From Desulfobacula sp. (lineage in GTDB: Bacteria; Desulfobacterota; Desulfobacteria; Desulfobacterales; Desulfobacteraceae), in assembly GCA_027858355.1 (NCBI GenBank), contig JAQICW010000175.1, positions 1 through 8,343 on the forward strand: a DNA stretch of 8,343 nucleotides, read 5' to 3'. Under the pieces are notes generated by a model, which searched no databases, had not been told where the DNA came from, and saw only the letters and a list, made by a program, of their open reading frames with translations. Within the stretch, counting starts at the first letter, position 1. Each line of letters starts with the position of its first letter. Below are positions 1 through 5,627 of the stretch, one piece after another. The translations under genes and the position numbers were made by a program.

Positions 1-254
1 CCTCAATGATGGATGCCACCATTGCCATCCAGCTTTTCCAATTATTGCTGGATATTCGTAAAAAATTTAAAATGACCTTTCTTTTTATCACTCACAACCT
101 GGCTGTAGCAAGATACCTGTGTGATCGAATTGCGGTAATTCACAATGGGGTTATTGTTGAAACCGGAATCGCGGACAAGGTTATTAAAGATCCTCAACAT
201 GCCTACACCAAAAAACTGATCCTGGCACAACCCGGGTTTAACTTTAAAAATTAA
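1..254 (+). CDS. ABC transporter ATP-binding protein, oligopeptide/nickel (OppF/DppF) type, C-terminal fragment
   Basis: Only the last ~84 codons lie in the window; the frame is open through the left edge, so the gene begins outside it. What remains is the end of an ABC nucleotide-binding domain. SMMD near the left edge sits where the D-loop (usually SALD) follows Walker B. ITHNL is the H-loop (switch histidine) region. RIAVIHNGVIVETG and the terminal HAYTKKLILAQP match the pattern 'DRIAVM..GxIVE.G...HPYTKxLL' typical of oligopeptide, dipeptide and nickel importers. The protein would energise uptake of a peptide or metal chelate at the inner face of the membrane. Walker A, the Q-loop and the signature motif are outside the window, so the substrate cannot be judged. 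The gene stops at TAA 252-254, 42 bases before the radical SAM gene on the same strand, so the two may be co-transcribed. Confidence 0.9.
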   Translation, partial: SMMDATIAIQLFQLLLDIRKKFKMTFLFITHNLAVARYLCDRIAVIHNGVIVETGIADKVIKDPQHAYTKKLILAQPGFNFKN

Positions 255-282
255 TTATCAATCTGAAACAGGGAACAAAAAA

Positions 283-300
283 ATGGATATATCAAAATGA
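283..300 (+). other. Possible five-codon leader ORF (MDISK) coupled to the radical SAM gene
   Basis: ATG 283-285 opens the frame Met-Asp-Ile-Ser-Lys and stops at TGA 298-300. This stop overlaps the ATG of the next gene (297-299) as ATGA. The purine-rich stretch CAGGGA (269-274) is spaced about 8 bases from ATG 283 but too far (22 bases) from ATG 297, while ATG 297 has only a weak GGAT upstream. That arrangement would suit translational coupling by termination and reinitiation. It could equally be chance, as five-codon frames are common. Confidence 0.25.
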
Positions 301-1529
301 AAGATACCTTGTTTATTCAATTTTATAACAAAACAAAAAGCGGCTGGTTTGACCTTTGCAATGGATTTTCCGATACCTGGGACCTGTGTAAAGAAAAAGG
401 GGACTTTTACTGGATGTCGCATGAAGAAGACAATGACAAGTGGTATTTGGAAGAAACCTATCAGGATATTCCCCTTCCCATAAAAAAGGGAATAGTCTAT
501 GTCAGCGCCAGTTATATCAACCATTTATATCAGGCCTATACCTGGTCAATCCAAAACCCTGATATACGTTTCATTGTTGGCGGGCCAGTGGCTTCTGAAC
601 GAAGTATCAGCCACAACAAATGGAATTCCGTCCACTTCAAGGTGGAAAAAGAGCTGCCGTCCAACCTGATACTCACAGGCCAAAGTGTTGAAAGCCTCTT
701 CAACGTACCGGAGTTTTCAGGAAAATGGAAACTTGAGATTCCAGAATCCATCCCGGAAAACAGCAAAATTTATTTTTCCTATACCCTTGAAAATCAATGC
801 TATTGGAAAAAATGCCCTTTCTGCTCCATTGCCCAGCATTGCTCGGAACATTTCAGAAAACGCAAAAACCTGGACCTTGAATTTAATAATCTTGACTTTA
901 AAGGACACAAAATTGTCCGTCTCAACACAGGCTCCATTACACCTGAACACATTAAAGCCATTCTTCCAAACCTGCCCCTGGGAGATGATATTGAATACCG
1001 GTTCTTTATGCGGGCAGCCAAAGCCGAGACCAATGCCCTAAAACAGGCCGTTAAAAACTTTGATAAAAAAATCCCAACCTGCACATTGGGATTTGGCATT
1101 GAATTTCCCTCGGACCGGATGTGGAAATATTTGAACAAAGGCACCATAATGAGTGAGGTTCTTGAAACCCTTGAATTTTGTATGCAAACCGGCTTCAAGG
1201 TCAATGCCAATGTTATCCTTGGCTGGAACAATCTTACAGACCAGGACCTTTTGGATCTGGAAGGATTTATGGACAGCCTTTCAGGGCATACTGTCACAAC
1301 GTTGCAGCTGCGATGGCTTTTTGCCCATCCATACACAAAAATATATGACACCTATGATGGAGTTGAAGATACCATTCGATTGGGACCGTTTAACTGCGGA
1401 TTTAATGTAAAGGTGGATATCAGGCAAAAAAAATTAAACCTTGCAGCAGCCAAAATTATCAAGAAAAAATGTGATCTTAAGCACATCAAGCTGGAAGGCT
1501 ATAAAAACTTGAGAAAAGGCCAGCTTTAG
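297..1529 (+). CDS. Radical SAM family protein with an N-terminal B12-binding-like region; function unknown
   Basis: This 410-residue protein has a cysteine cluster C168-x4-C173-x2-C176 (CYWKKCPFC) that should bind the [4Fe-4S] cluster cleaving S-adenosylmethionine. The spacing is one residue longer than the classical CX3CX2C; such variants are known to me in cobalamin-type radical SAM families. After it come barrel-like elements: VRLNTGSIT, then FGIEFPSDRMWKYLNKG, resembling the 'GxESGSDxxLxxMNKG' segment of B12-type radical SAM enzymes, then VNANVILGW. The first ~120 residues (IVYVSASYIN...IRFIVGGPVASE) resemble the Rossmann-like cobalamin-binding domain, but I see no DxHxxG base-off histidine motif, so B12 binding is doubtful. 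There is no signal peptide or membrane segment, so it should be cytoplasmic. It lies 42 bases after a transporter ATPase gene. Substrate and pathway are not recognisable: it could modify a peptide, a tRNA or a small molecule. No precursor-peptide gene is evident beside it. ATG 297 has a weak SD; no better in-frame start lies upstream. Confidence 0.8.
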   Translation: MKDTLFIQFYNKTKSGWFDLCNGFSDTWDLCKEKGDFYWMSHEEDNDKWYLEETYQDIPLPIKKGIVYVSASYINHLYQAYTWSIQNPDIRFIVGGPVASERSISHNKWNSVHFKVEKELPSNLILTGQSVESLFNVPEFSGKWKLEIPESIPENSKIYFSYTLENQCYWKKCPFCSIAQHCSEHFRKRKNLDLEFNNLDFKGHKIVRLNTGSITPEHIKAILPNLPLGDDIEYRFFMRAAKAETNALKQAVKNFDKKIPTCTLGFGIEFPSDRMWKYLNKGTIMSEVLETLEFCMQTGFKVNANVILGWNNLTDQDLLDLEGFMDSLSGHTVTTLQLRWLFAHPYTKIYDTYDGVEDTIRLGPFNCGFNVKVDIRQKKLNLAAAKIIKKKCDLKHIKLEGYKNLRKGQL

Positions 1530-1567
1530 CCGATAGTTTTTTATCTTGCTCCTATACCCTAGCCTAA

Positions 1568-1588
1568 CATCGAACTCGAAAGTTGATG
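1568..1588 (+). other. Small hairpin in the intergenic region before the GAF-protein promoter
   Basis: CATC (1568-1571) and AACT (1573-1576), separated by one bulged G, pair with AGTT (1581-1584) and GATG (1585-1588) around a CGAA loop. It lies between the radical SAM stop and the TTGACA box at 1609. No T-run follows, so it is not a convincing Rho-independent terminator; an operator or chance structure is possible. Confidence 0.25.
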
Positions 1589-1608
1589 GGGCACCCTGGT
1601 ATGCAGTG

Positions 1609-1636
1609 TTGACATTATTTTCCCAATGATTATTCT
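1609..1636 (+). promoter_or_regulatory. Candidate sigma-70-type promoter for the GAF protein-hgcAB gene set
   Basis: A perfect -35 hexamer TTGACA (1609-1614) is followed after 16 bases by TATTCT (1631-1636, four of six matches to TATAAT). Transcription would begin about 1643, giving a leader of roughly 20 bases containing the AAGGAG ribosome site. The position also argues against the upstream ATG at 1626, which lies inside the promoter. Confidence 0.5.
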
Positions 1637-1650
1637 GGATTCATTAATTA

Positions 1651-1656
1651 AAGGAG
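1651..1656 (+). promoter_or_regulatory. Ribosome binding site that fixes the GAF-protein start at 1665
   Basis: AAGGAG lies 8 bases before ATG 1665. The alternative in-frame ATG at 1626, 13 codons upstream, has no SD and sits between the candidate -35 and -10 boxes, so 1665 is preferred. Confidence 0.75.
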
Positions 1657-1664
1657 TCTTCATA

Positions 1665-4034
1665 ATGAAAAATAGTATCGCACCCCCATCTTTCAGGGTA
1701 GATTCCATCAGGTCTGTCGTCAGTCTTGACCCGCTGCTGGCCTTTTGGGAAAAAAATCTGGTGCCAAAATATTCCCACATGGCATCAATGTTCTTGGAAC
1801 TGAAAAGCAAAATCAGTCAGATCCCGGAAATAATAGGTCCTATCAAGGATATTAAAGTCTTAATTAAATATCATGATATCATGATCCCTTTGATGAGTGC
1901 CATATTTCCTCCGGCATCCTTTAGCACTGACATCATGGGAGCCTTTACTCCCTGTACATCTGAGCCTTTTTTTGTGACCCCGGAATTCCAACGACTGCTT
2001 CTCGGCAATAACAATTTTATCAAAGAAGACCTCAAGGAAATCGTTGAAGCAGAGAAATCAAAAAAACTGGTGGATATATATTCTTTAGTGCTGGAACGAA
2101 TTTATGATTTTAACTGCCAGCGGTTCGATACTATGAATATAAAAAAAATACCGCAAGAAAAAACCGGTCTGGACCGTTACTATAGTTTCACCCCTGATTT
2201 TCAATTTGTCCAGATAAAGTCACTTGATTCACCAAAAAAACTTTCAGAAGATGACAAAGCTATGATCAGCAATCATATTTCTGACATTGACGTTTTAAGC
2301 AGGTACATTGATTTAAATAAATTTGAATTCACGGGATTTACCATTGTGCGGGCCATGGATATCACCGAGTCTGAGGTTATTTCAGCCTTTAAAAGGGATC
2401 TGATTGAGCAGCATTCCATTTTTTCTTCAGATGGAATAAAACTTTTGGAATCACGACTTCAGGCTATTTTCCGGCGGCCGGACCTATCCATAGGTATTGG
2501 AGCGCTTCAAGGAGATCAGGTCATGATCCTTAAAAATGACTGTGCCTCCAAGATCAACTGTCTGTTTGCCAATTCCCATCACATTAACCTTGAAGATCTC
2601 CGGGGATCGGTCTGGATGCAGGTAGTGGAAAAGGGATCTGTATTGCATGTGCCAGACCTTGCTAAAAAACCGGACCTGGTTCCTGCAGAACAGCAGGCAG
2701 TGGAGGCCGGTATCAGATCCATGCTTTTATCTCCTTTGTACTTTCAGGGAGAAATCATCGGGCTTATGGAAATGTTTACCCGGACTCCAAATGCCCTGAG
2801 CACCATCAACACCATTCTACTGGAAAAGATCACCCCTTTATTTTCGCTGGCCTTAAAAAGAGGGCAGGACCAACTGCAAAAACAGGTCCAATCAATTATC
2901 AAGGAAAAATGCACGGCCGTTCACCCCTCTGCGGAATGGCGTTTTGAAAAGGCTGCCATTGCCCATATGGAACGAATCCATAATGGCAACCTTAACTCAG
3001 AAATGGAATCCATTGTCTTTAAGGATGTGGTTCCTTTTTATGGACAATCCGATATCAGGGGATCTTCTCTGGCCCGAAACAAAGGGATCCAGCAGGATCT
3101 AACCCAGCAGTTGACCCTGGCCATGGATGTACTGGAAGCAGGTTCAAAACAAAGGCCCTTGCCGTTGTTACATGAATTCAAATACCGAATTAAAACCCTG
3201 ATTCAAGGCATCTCATCCGGGATATCCTCTGGTGACGAAAATGCCGTGTTTTCACTTCTAAATAATGAAGTGGTGCCTTTTTTTAATGATCTCACAGGAC
3301 TTGGGTCTGAGGTTTCAAAACGGATCGAGATCTATAACTCTGCCCTGGATCCATCCACAGACATGGTTTATAATAAAAGAAAAGATTATGAAAATAGTGT
3401 ATCCAGATTAAACAAAGCCCTGTCCAGCTATATAGATCAGGAGGATGAGTTGATCCAGCAGACCTTTCCCCACTATTTTGAAAAACGCCAGACAGACGGG
3501 ATAGATTATATGATGTATATCGGTGCTTCCATGATGGAACACCAAAAGCTTGCCAAGTTACATATCAAGGATTTAACGCTCTGGCAGCTGATGCTTGCCT
3601 GTGGCCTGGCCTTGCGCACGGAACAGGTTAAGCCGGAATTAAAAATCCCCCTGGACACATGCCACCTCATCCTGATCAACCATACTCCGCTTTCAATCCG
3701 ATTCAGATTTGACGAAAAACGATTTGATGTGGATGGTGCCTATGATGTCCGCCATGAAATCATAAAATCTCGCCTGGACAAGGCATTGATCAAAGGATCA
3801 GGGGAAAGACTTACCCAGCCCGGTCGGATTGCCGTGGTCTATTCCAACCCATCCGAAGGCGAGGCAATCCAGCAACATATTAATTTTCTCATAAGCATTG
3901 GCAAACTCAATGACGACCTTGAAATTATGAATCTGGAGGATATGCCGGATGTCCGAGGGTTGAAAGCCCTGAGGATTGGTGTGAACCTGAAATCTGCGGC
4001 CGGTAATAATATCATCAACATGAAAACAGGATAA
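1665..4034 (+). CDS. Large GAF-domain protein of unknown function, encoded directly upstream of hgcAB
   Basis: From the start set by AAGGAG this is a soluble 789-residue protein with no signal peptide or clear membrane helix. Residues ~255-400 look like a GAF small-molecule-binding domain: a helix, then IGIGAL...MILKND, the GSVLHVPDL strand-turn, and SMLLSPLYFQGEIIGLMEMFT, the usual closing strands. Next comes a region with VPFYGQSDIRGSSLARN (~456-472). The last ~180 residues include PLSIRFRFDEKRFDVDGAYDVR (split here by position: ~675-696) and ERLTQPGRIAVVYS. From memory this order resembles a large uncharacterised GAF family common in Bacteroidetes; I could not check this. There is no histidine kinase, GGDEF, HTH or sigma-54 output domain, so calling it a regulator would be a guess. 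hgcA begins 76 bases downstream on the same strand with no terminator between, so co-transcription with hgcAB is likely. A ligand-sensing or accessory role in mercury or corrinoid metabolism is inference only. Confidence 0.8.
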   Translation: MKNSIAPPSFRVDSIRSVVSLDPLLAFWEKNLVPKYSHMASMFLELKSKISQIPEIIGPIKDIKVLIKYHDIMIPLMSAIFPPASFSTDIMGAFTPCTSEPFFVTPEFQRLLLGNNNFIKEDLKEIVEAEKSKKLVDIYSLVLERIYDFNCQRFDTMNIKKIPQEKTGLDRYYSFTPDFQFVQIKSLDSPKKLSEDDKAMISNHISDIDVLSRYIDLNKFEFTGFTIVRAMDITESEVISAFKRDLIEQHSIFSSDGIKLLESRLQAIFRRPDLSIGIGALQGDQVMILKNDCASKINCLFANSHHINLEDLRGSVWMQVVEKGSVLHVPDLAKKPDLVPAEQQAVEAGIRSMLLSPLYFQGEIIGLMEMFTRTPNALSTINTILLEKITPLFSLALKRGQDQLQKQVQSIIKEKCTAVHPSAEWRFEKAAIAHMERIHNGNLNSEMESIVFKDVVPFYGQSDIRGSSLARNKGIQQDLTQQLTLAMDVLEAGSKQRPLPLLHEFKYRIKTLIQGISSGISSGDENAVFSLLNNEVVPFFNDLTGLGSEVSKRIEIYNSALDPSTDMVYNKRKDYENSVSRLNKALSSYIDQEDELIQQTFPHYFEKRQTDGIDYMMYIGASMMEHQKLAKLHIKDLTLWQLMLACGLALRTEQVKPELKIPLDTCHLILINHTPLSIRFRFDEKRFDVDGAYDVRHEIIKSRLDKALIKGSGERLTQPGRIAVVYSNPSEGEAIQQHINFLISIGKLNDDLEIMNLEDMPDVRGLKALRIGVNLKSAAGNNIINMKTG

Positions 4035-4110
4035 CTTACTTCTGCATGGATAAAACCGTTTTAAATCAATTTAAGCAATATATCCAGAATTTATAGGGAT
4101 GGAAAAACAA

Positions 4111-5256
4111 ATGGATAAAATCTCAACCTCTGGCGTAGATATCATGTCCTCAATGGATGAAATCGCTTTAAGCTGTTCTGCTGAACATTCCAACCCCATG
4201 GCAGACTACGAAAAACCAGGTTACAAAATGTGTTCTTATGTGGACAAGTTTATGAAAACCGATGCCGGGGTTATTCCCATCATCAAATCAAAGCTTGAAA
4301 AAGATGACCTTTTTTCAACATTTCATGTCAGATGCGGTATCAAGCGAAATAAATACAAGGTGGCTCCCGGGCTTTATGGCATTGGGAACCCAGATAAAAA
4401 TTGTGAGGTGCTTGTTACTGCAAACTTTAAATTGACCTTTGATCATTTGAGAAAGGATCTTAAGGGCATCAATGCATGGATTCTTGTACTTGATACAAAA
4501 GGGATCAATGTTTGGTGTGCAGCAGGCAAGGGAACCTTTTCAACCCTGGAACTTGTGAACAGAATTAAAGCGTGCAAACTTGAAAAGATAGTGGATCACA
4601 AACGGATCATTGTTCCTCAGTTGGGAGCAACGGGTGTATCAGCAGGGGATGTTAAAAAACTATCTGGATTCAGGGTGGTATATGGCCCGATACGTGCAAA
4701 TGATATCCCTGCCTTTTTAAAGAAAAAAAGAAAGGCGGATAAAAACATGAGACAGGTTACCTTTAACTTATATGAACGGTTTATCCTGACACCTGTGGAA
4801 ATTCAAATTGTGTTAAAACCAGCACTGATAGCAGCACTTGTCCTGTTCATCGTTTCAGGTTTTGGACCGGGTATTTTTTCTTTTTCCATGGCCTGGGAAA
4901 GAGGCGTGATATCTTTTTTTGCCCTTATTGCAGGAATAGTTTCAGGGGGATTTGTTACCCCCGTGCTCCTCCCCTTTATCCCATCCAGACAATTTGCTCT
5001 CAAAGGAATCATTGCCGGAAGTGTATTTTCCATCCCCCTTTTGGCCCTGATTTCCACTTCTATTTTAGGGGTAGCAGGATTCCTGGCGCTTTTTTTATTC
5101 AGTGTAACCATCAGCTCTTATCTGGCCATGAATTTTACAGGGGCAACACCGTTTACCTCGCCCTCAGGGGTTGAAAAAGAAATGAAATGTTACATTCCCG
5201 TGCAATTGGTTTGCCTTGTGATTTCATCCGGGCTTTGGATATATTCTGCGTTTTAA
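4111..5256 (+). CDS. hgcA: HgcA, corrinoid-dependent mercury methyltransferase (membrane protein)
   Basis: HgcA carries a methyl group on a corrinoid cofactor and transfers it to Hg(II), forming methylmercury. The diagnostic motif N-V-W-C-A-A-G-K is present at residues 133-140; Cys136 corresponds to the cap-helix cysteine (Cys93 in the characterised Desulfovibrio protein) that ligates cobalt. The corrinoid-binding domain spans ~35-220, with PGLYGIGNP, VLVTANFKLTFD and AWILVLDTKGINVW. Five predicted membrane helices follow at about 237-254, 265-288, 299-315, 318-339 and 362-379, as expected for the family. The conserved MNFTG lies just after the fourth helix, and SPSGVEKEM follows. At 381 residues it is longer than the ~338 I recall for ND132, mainly at the N terminus. 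ATG 4111 is chosen because GGA (4101-4103) precedes it by 7 bases; in-frame ATG 4099 abuts its own AGGG too closely but would give 385 residues. hgcB follows after 22 bases and supplies the ferredoxin partner. Confidence 0.95.
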   Translation: MDKISTSGVDIMSSMDEIALSCSAEHSNPMADYEKPGYKMCSYVDKFMKTDAGVIPIIKSKLEKDDLFSTFHVRCGIKRNKYKVAPGLYGIGNPDKNCEVLVTANFKLTFDHLRKDLKGINAWILVLDTKGINVWCAAGKGTFSTLELVNRIKACKLEKIVDHKRIIVPQLGATGVSAGDVKKLSGFRVVYGPIRANDIPAFLKKKRKADKNMRQVTFNLYERFILTPVEIQIVLKPALIAALVLFIVSGFGPGIFSFSMAWERGVISFFALIAGIVSGGFVTPVLLPFIPSRQFALKGIIAGSVFSIPLLALISTSILGVAGFLALFLFSVTISSYLAMNFTGATPFTSPSGVEKEMKCYIPVQLVCLVISSGLWIYSAF

Positions 5257-5278
5257 CCTAATTTCGGAAGGATGCACC

Positions 5279-5569
5279 ATGAAAGATTTAAGATATTTAG
5301 ATGATGTATCAACCCTGGTACTTGATAAAGAAAAATGTATCGGCTGCAGCTTGTGTACAGAGGTCTGCCCCCAGGCTGTTTTTGAAATGAGAGATAATAA
5401 AGCCGATATTGTTGATTTCAATGCCTGCATGGAATGTGGCGCATGTGTCAACAACTGCCCTTCAAAGGCTATATCTGTGAGTCCCGGTGTTGGCTGAGCT
5501 GCCTATATTATCCAGGTCTGGATAAAGGGTAAAGAAAACGCCTCCTGCGGCAGCGGCGAGTGCTGCTGA
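5279..5569 (+). CDS. hgcB: HgcB, two-[4Fe-4S] ferredoxin of mercury methylation, predicted selenoprotein (Sec73)
   Basis: HgcB is the ferredoxin partner of HgcA; it is thought to reduce the corrinoid and to bind and pass on Hg(II). Two cluster motifs are visible: C20-x2-C23-x2-C26-x3-C30-P and C50-x2-C53-x2-C56-x3-C60-P. After ISVSPGVG the frame meets TGA (5495-5497) at codon 73, where the family has a strictly conserved, functionally essential cysteine (GVGC-AA). Read as selenocysteine, the protein continues AAYIIQVWIKGKENAS, then CGSGECC, and stops at TGA 5567-5569. This gives 96 residues with the terminal Cys-Cys pair (C95, C96); ND132 HgcB is 95 residues with Cys94-Cys95, as I recall. A SECIS-like hairpin lies directly after the TGA. 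Translation starts at ATG 5279 with GGAAGGA (5266-5272) 6 bases upstream, 22 bases after hgcA, so the pair is an operon. Conventional gene calling would report a truncated 72-residue product lacking Cys73 and the tail. A nonsense mutation is the alternative, but the intact tail and SECIS argue against it. Confidence 0.9.
5495..5497 (+). other. In-frame TGA read as selenocysteine (codon 73 of hgcB)
   Basis: The TGA replaces the TGC/TGT codon of the conserved HgcB Cys73 by what would be a single change at the third base. It lies between G70-V71-G72 and A74-A75-Y76-I77-I78, sequence typical of HgcB on both sides. The downstream frame stays open for 23 codons after TGA and ends in a Cys-Cys pair, as the family does. 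Confidence 0.85.
5501..5530 (+). promoter_or_regulatory. Bacterial SECIS element within the hgcB coding sequence
   Basis: TTATCC (5508-5513) pairs perfectly with GGATAA (5520-5525), closing the hexaloop AGGTCT (5514-5519), in which A and T can also pair. Below an asymmetric internal loop (5504-5507 against A5526), C5502-C5503 can pair with G5527-G5528. The apical loop AGGUCU is the one I recall from the E. coli fdhF SECIS, where its guanines are contacted by SelB. The first loop G is 18 bases after the UGA, against 19 in fdhF as I recall it. The element would recruit SelB with Sec-tRNA to decode UGA 5495-5497. Confidence 0.85.
5548..5568 (+). other. GC-rich hairpin overlapping the end of hgcB
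   Basis: GCAGC (5550-5554) pairs with GCTGC (5562-5566), extended by G5549-T5567 and C5548-G5568, around a 7-base loop. No T-run follows, so I do not call it a terminator. No other convincing terminator is seen in the 58 bases (5570-5627) between the convergent hgcB and cyclase genes. The hairpin may simply reflect the Cys-Gly-Ser-Gly-Glu-Cys-Cys codons. Confidence 0.25.
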
Positions 5570-5627
5570 TCAAAGGCCTTGTGCTCGGTTCCCAGAGGAG
5601 AGTATGCTCACAAAAATTATCAGGTTT

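Noticed and set aside
1530..1560. Rho-independent terminator after the radical SAM gene near the T-run at 1537-1542
   Set aside because: Only a 4-bp AAAG/CTTT or GATA/TATC pairing is possible around the T-run, too weak to call.
1586..1612. Tiny ORF MGHPGMQC as a precursor peptide for the radical SAM enzyme
   Set aside because: Eight codons, no ribosome site, and it overlaps the TTGACA promoter box; nothing resembles a leader-core peptide.
1626..1664. Upstream ATG 1626 as the GAF-protein start
   Set aside because: It has no ribosome site and lies between the candidate -35 and -10 boxes; ATG 1665 has AAGGAG at 8 bases.
5279..5497. hgcB as a complete 72-residue ferredoxin or a nonsense-mutated pseudogene
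   Set aside because: The TGA falls exactly at conserved Cys73, the downstream frame keeps the family tail and Cys-Cys end, and a SECIS-like hairpin follows at the right distance. Decay would not be expected to preserve all three.
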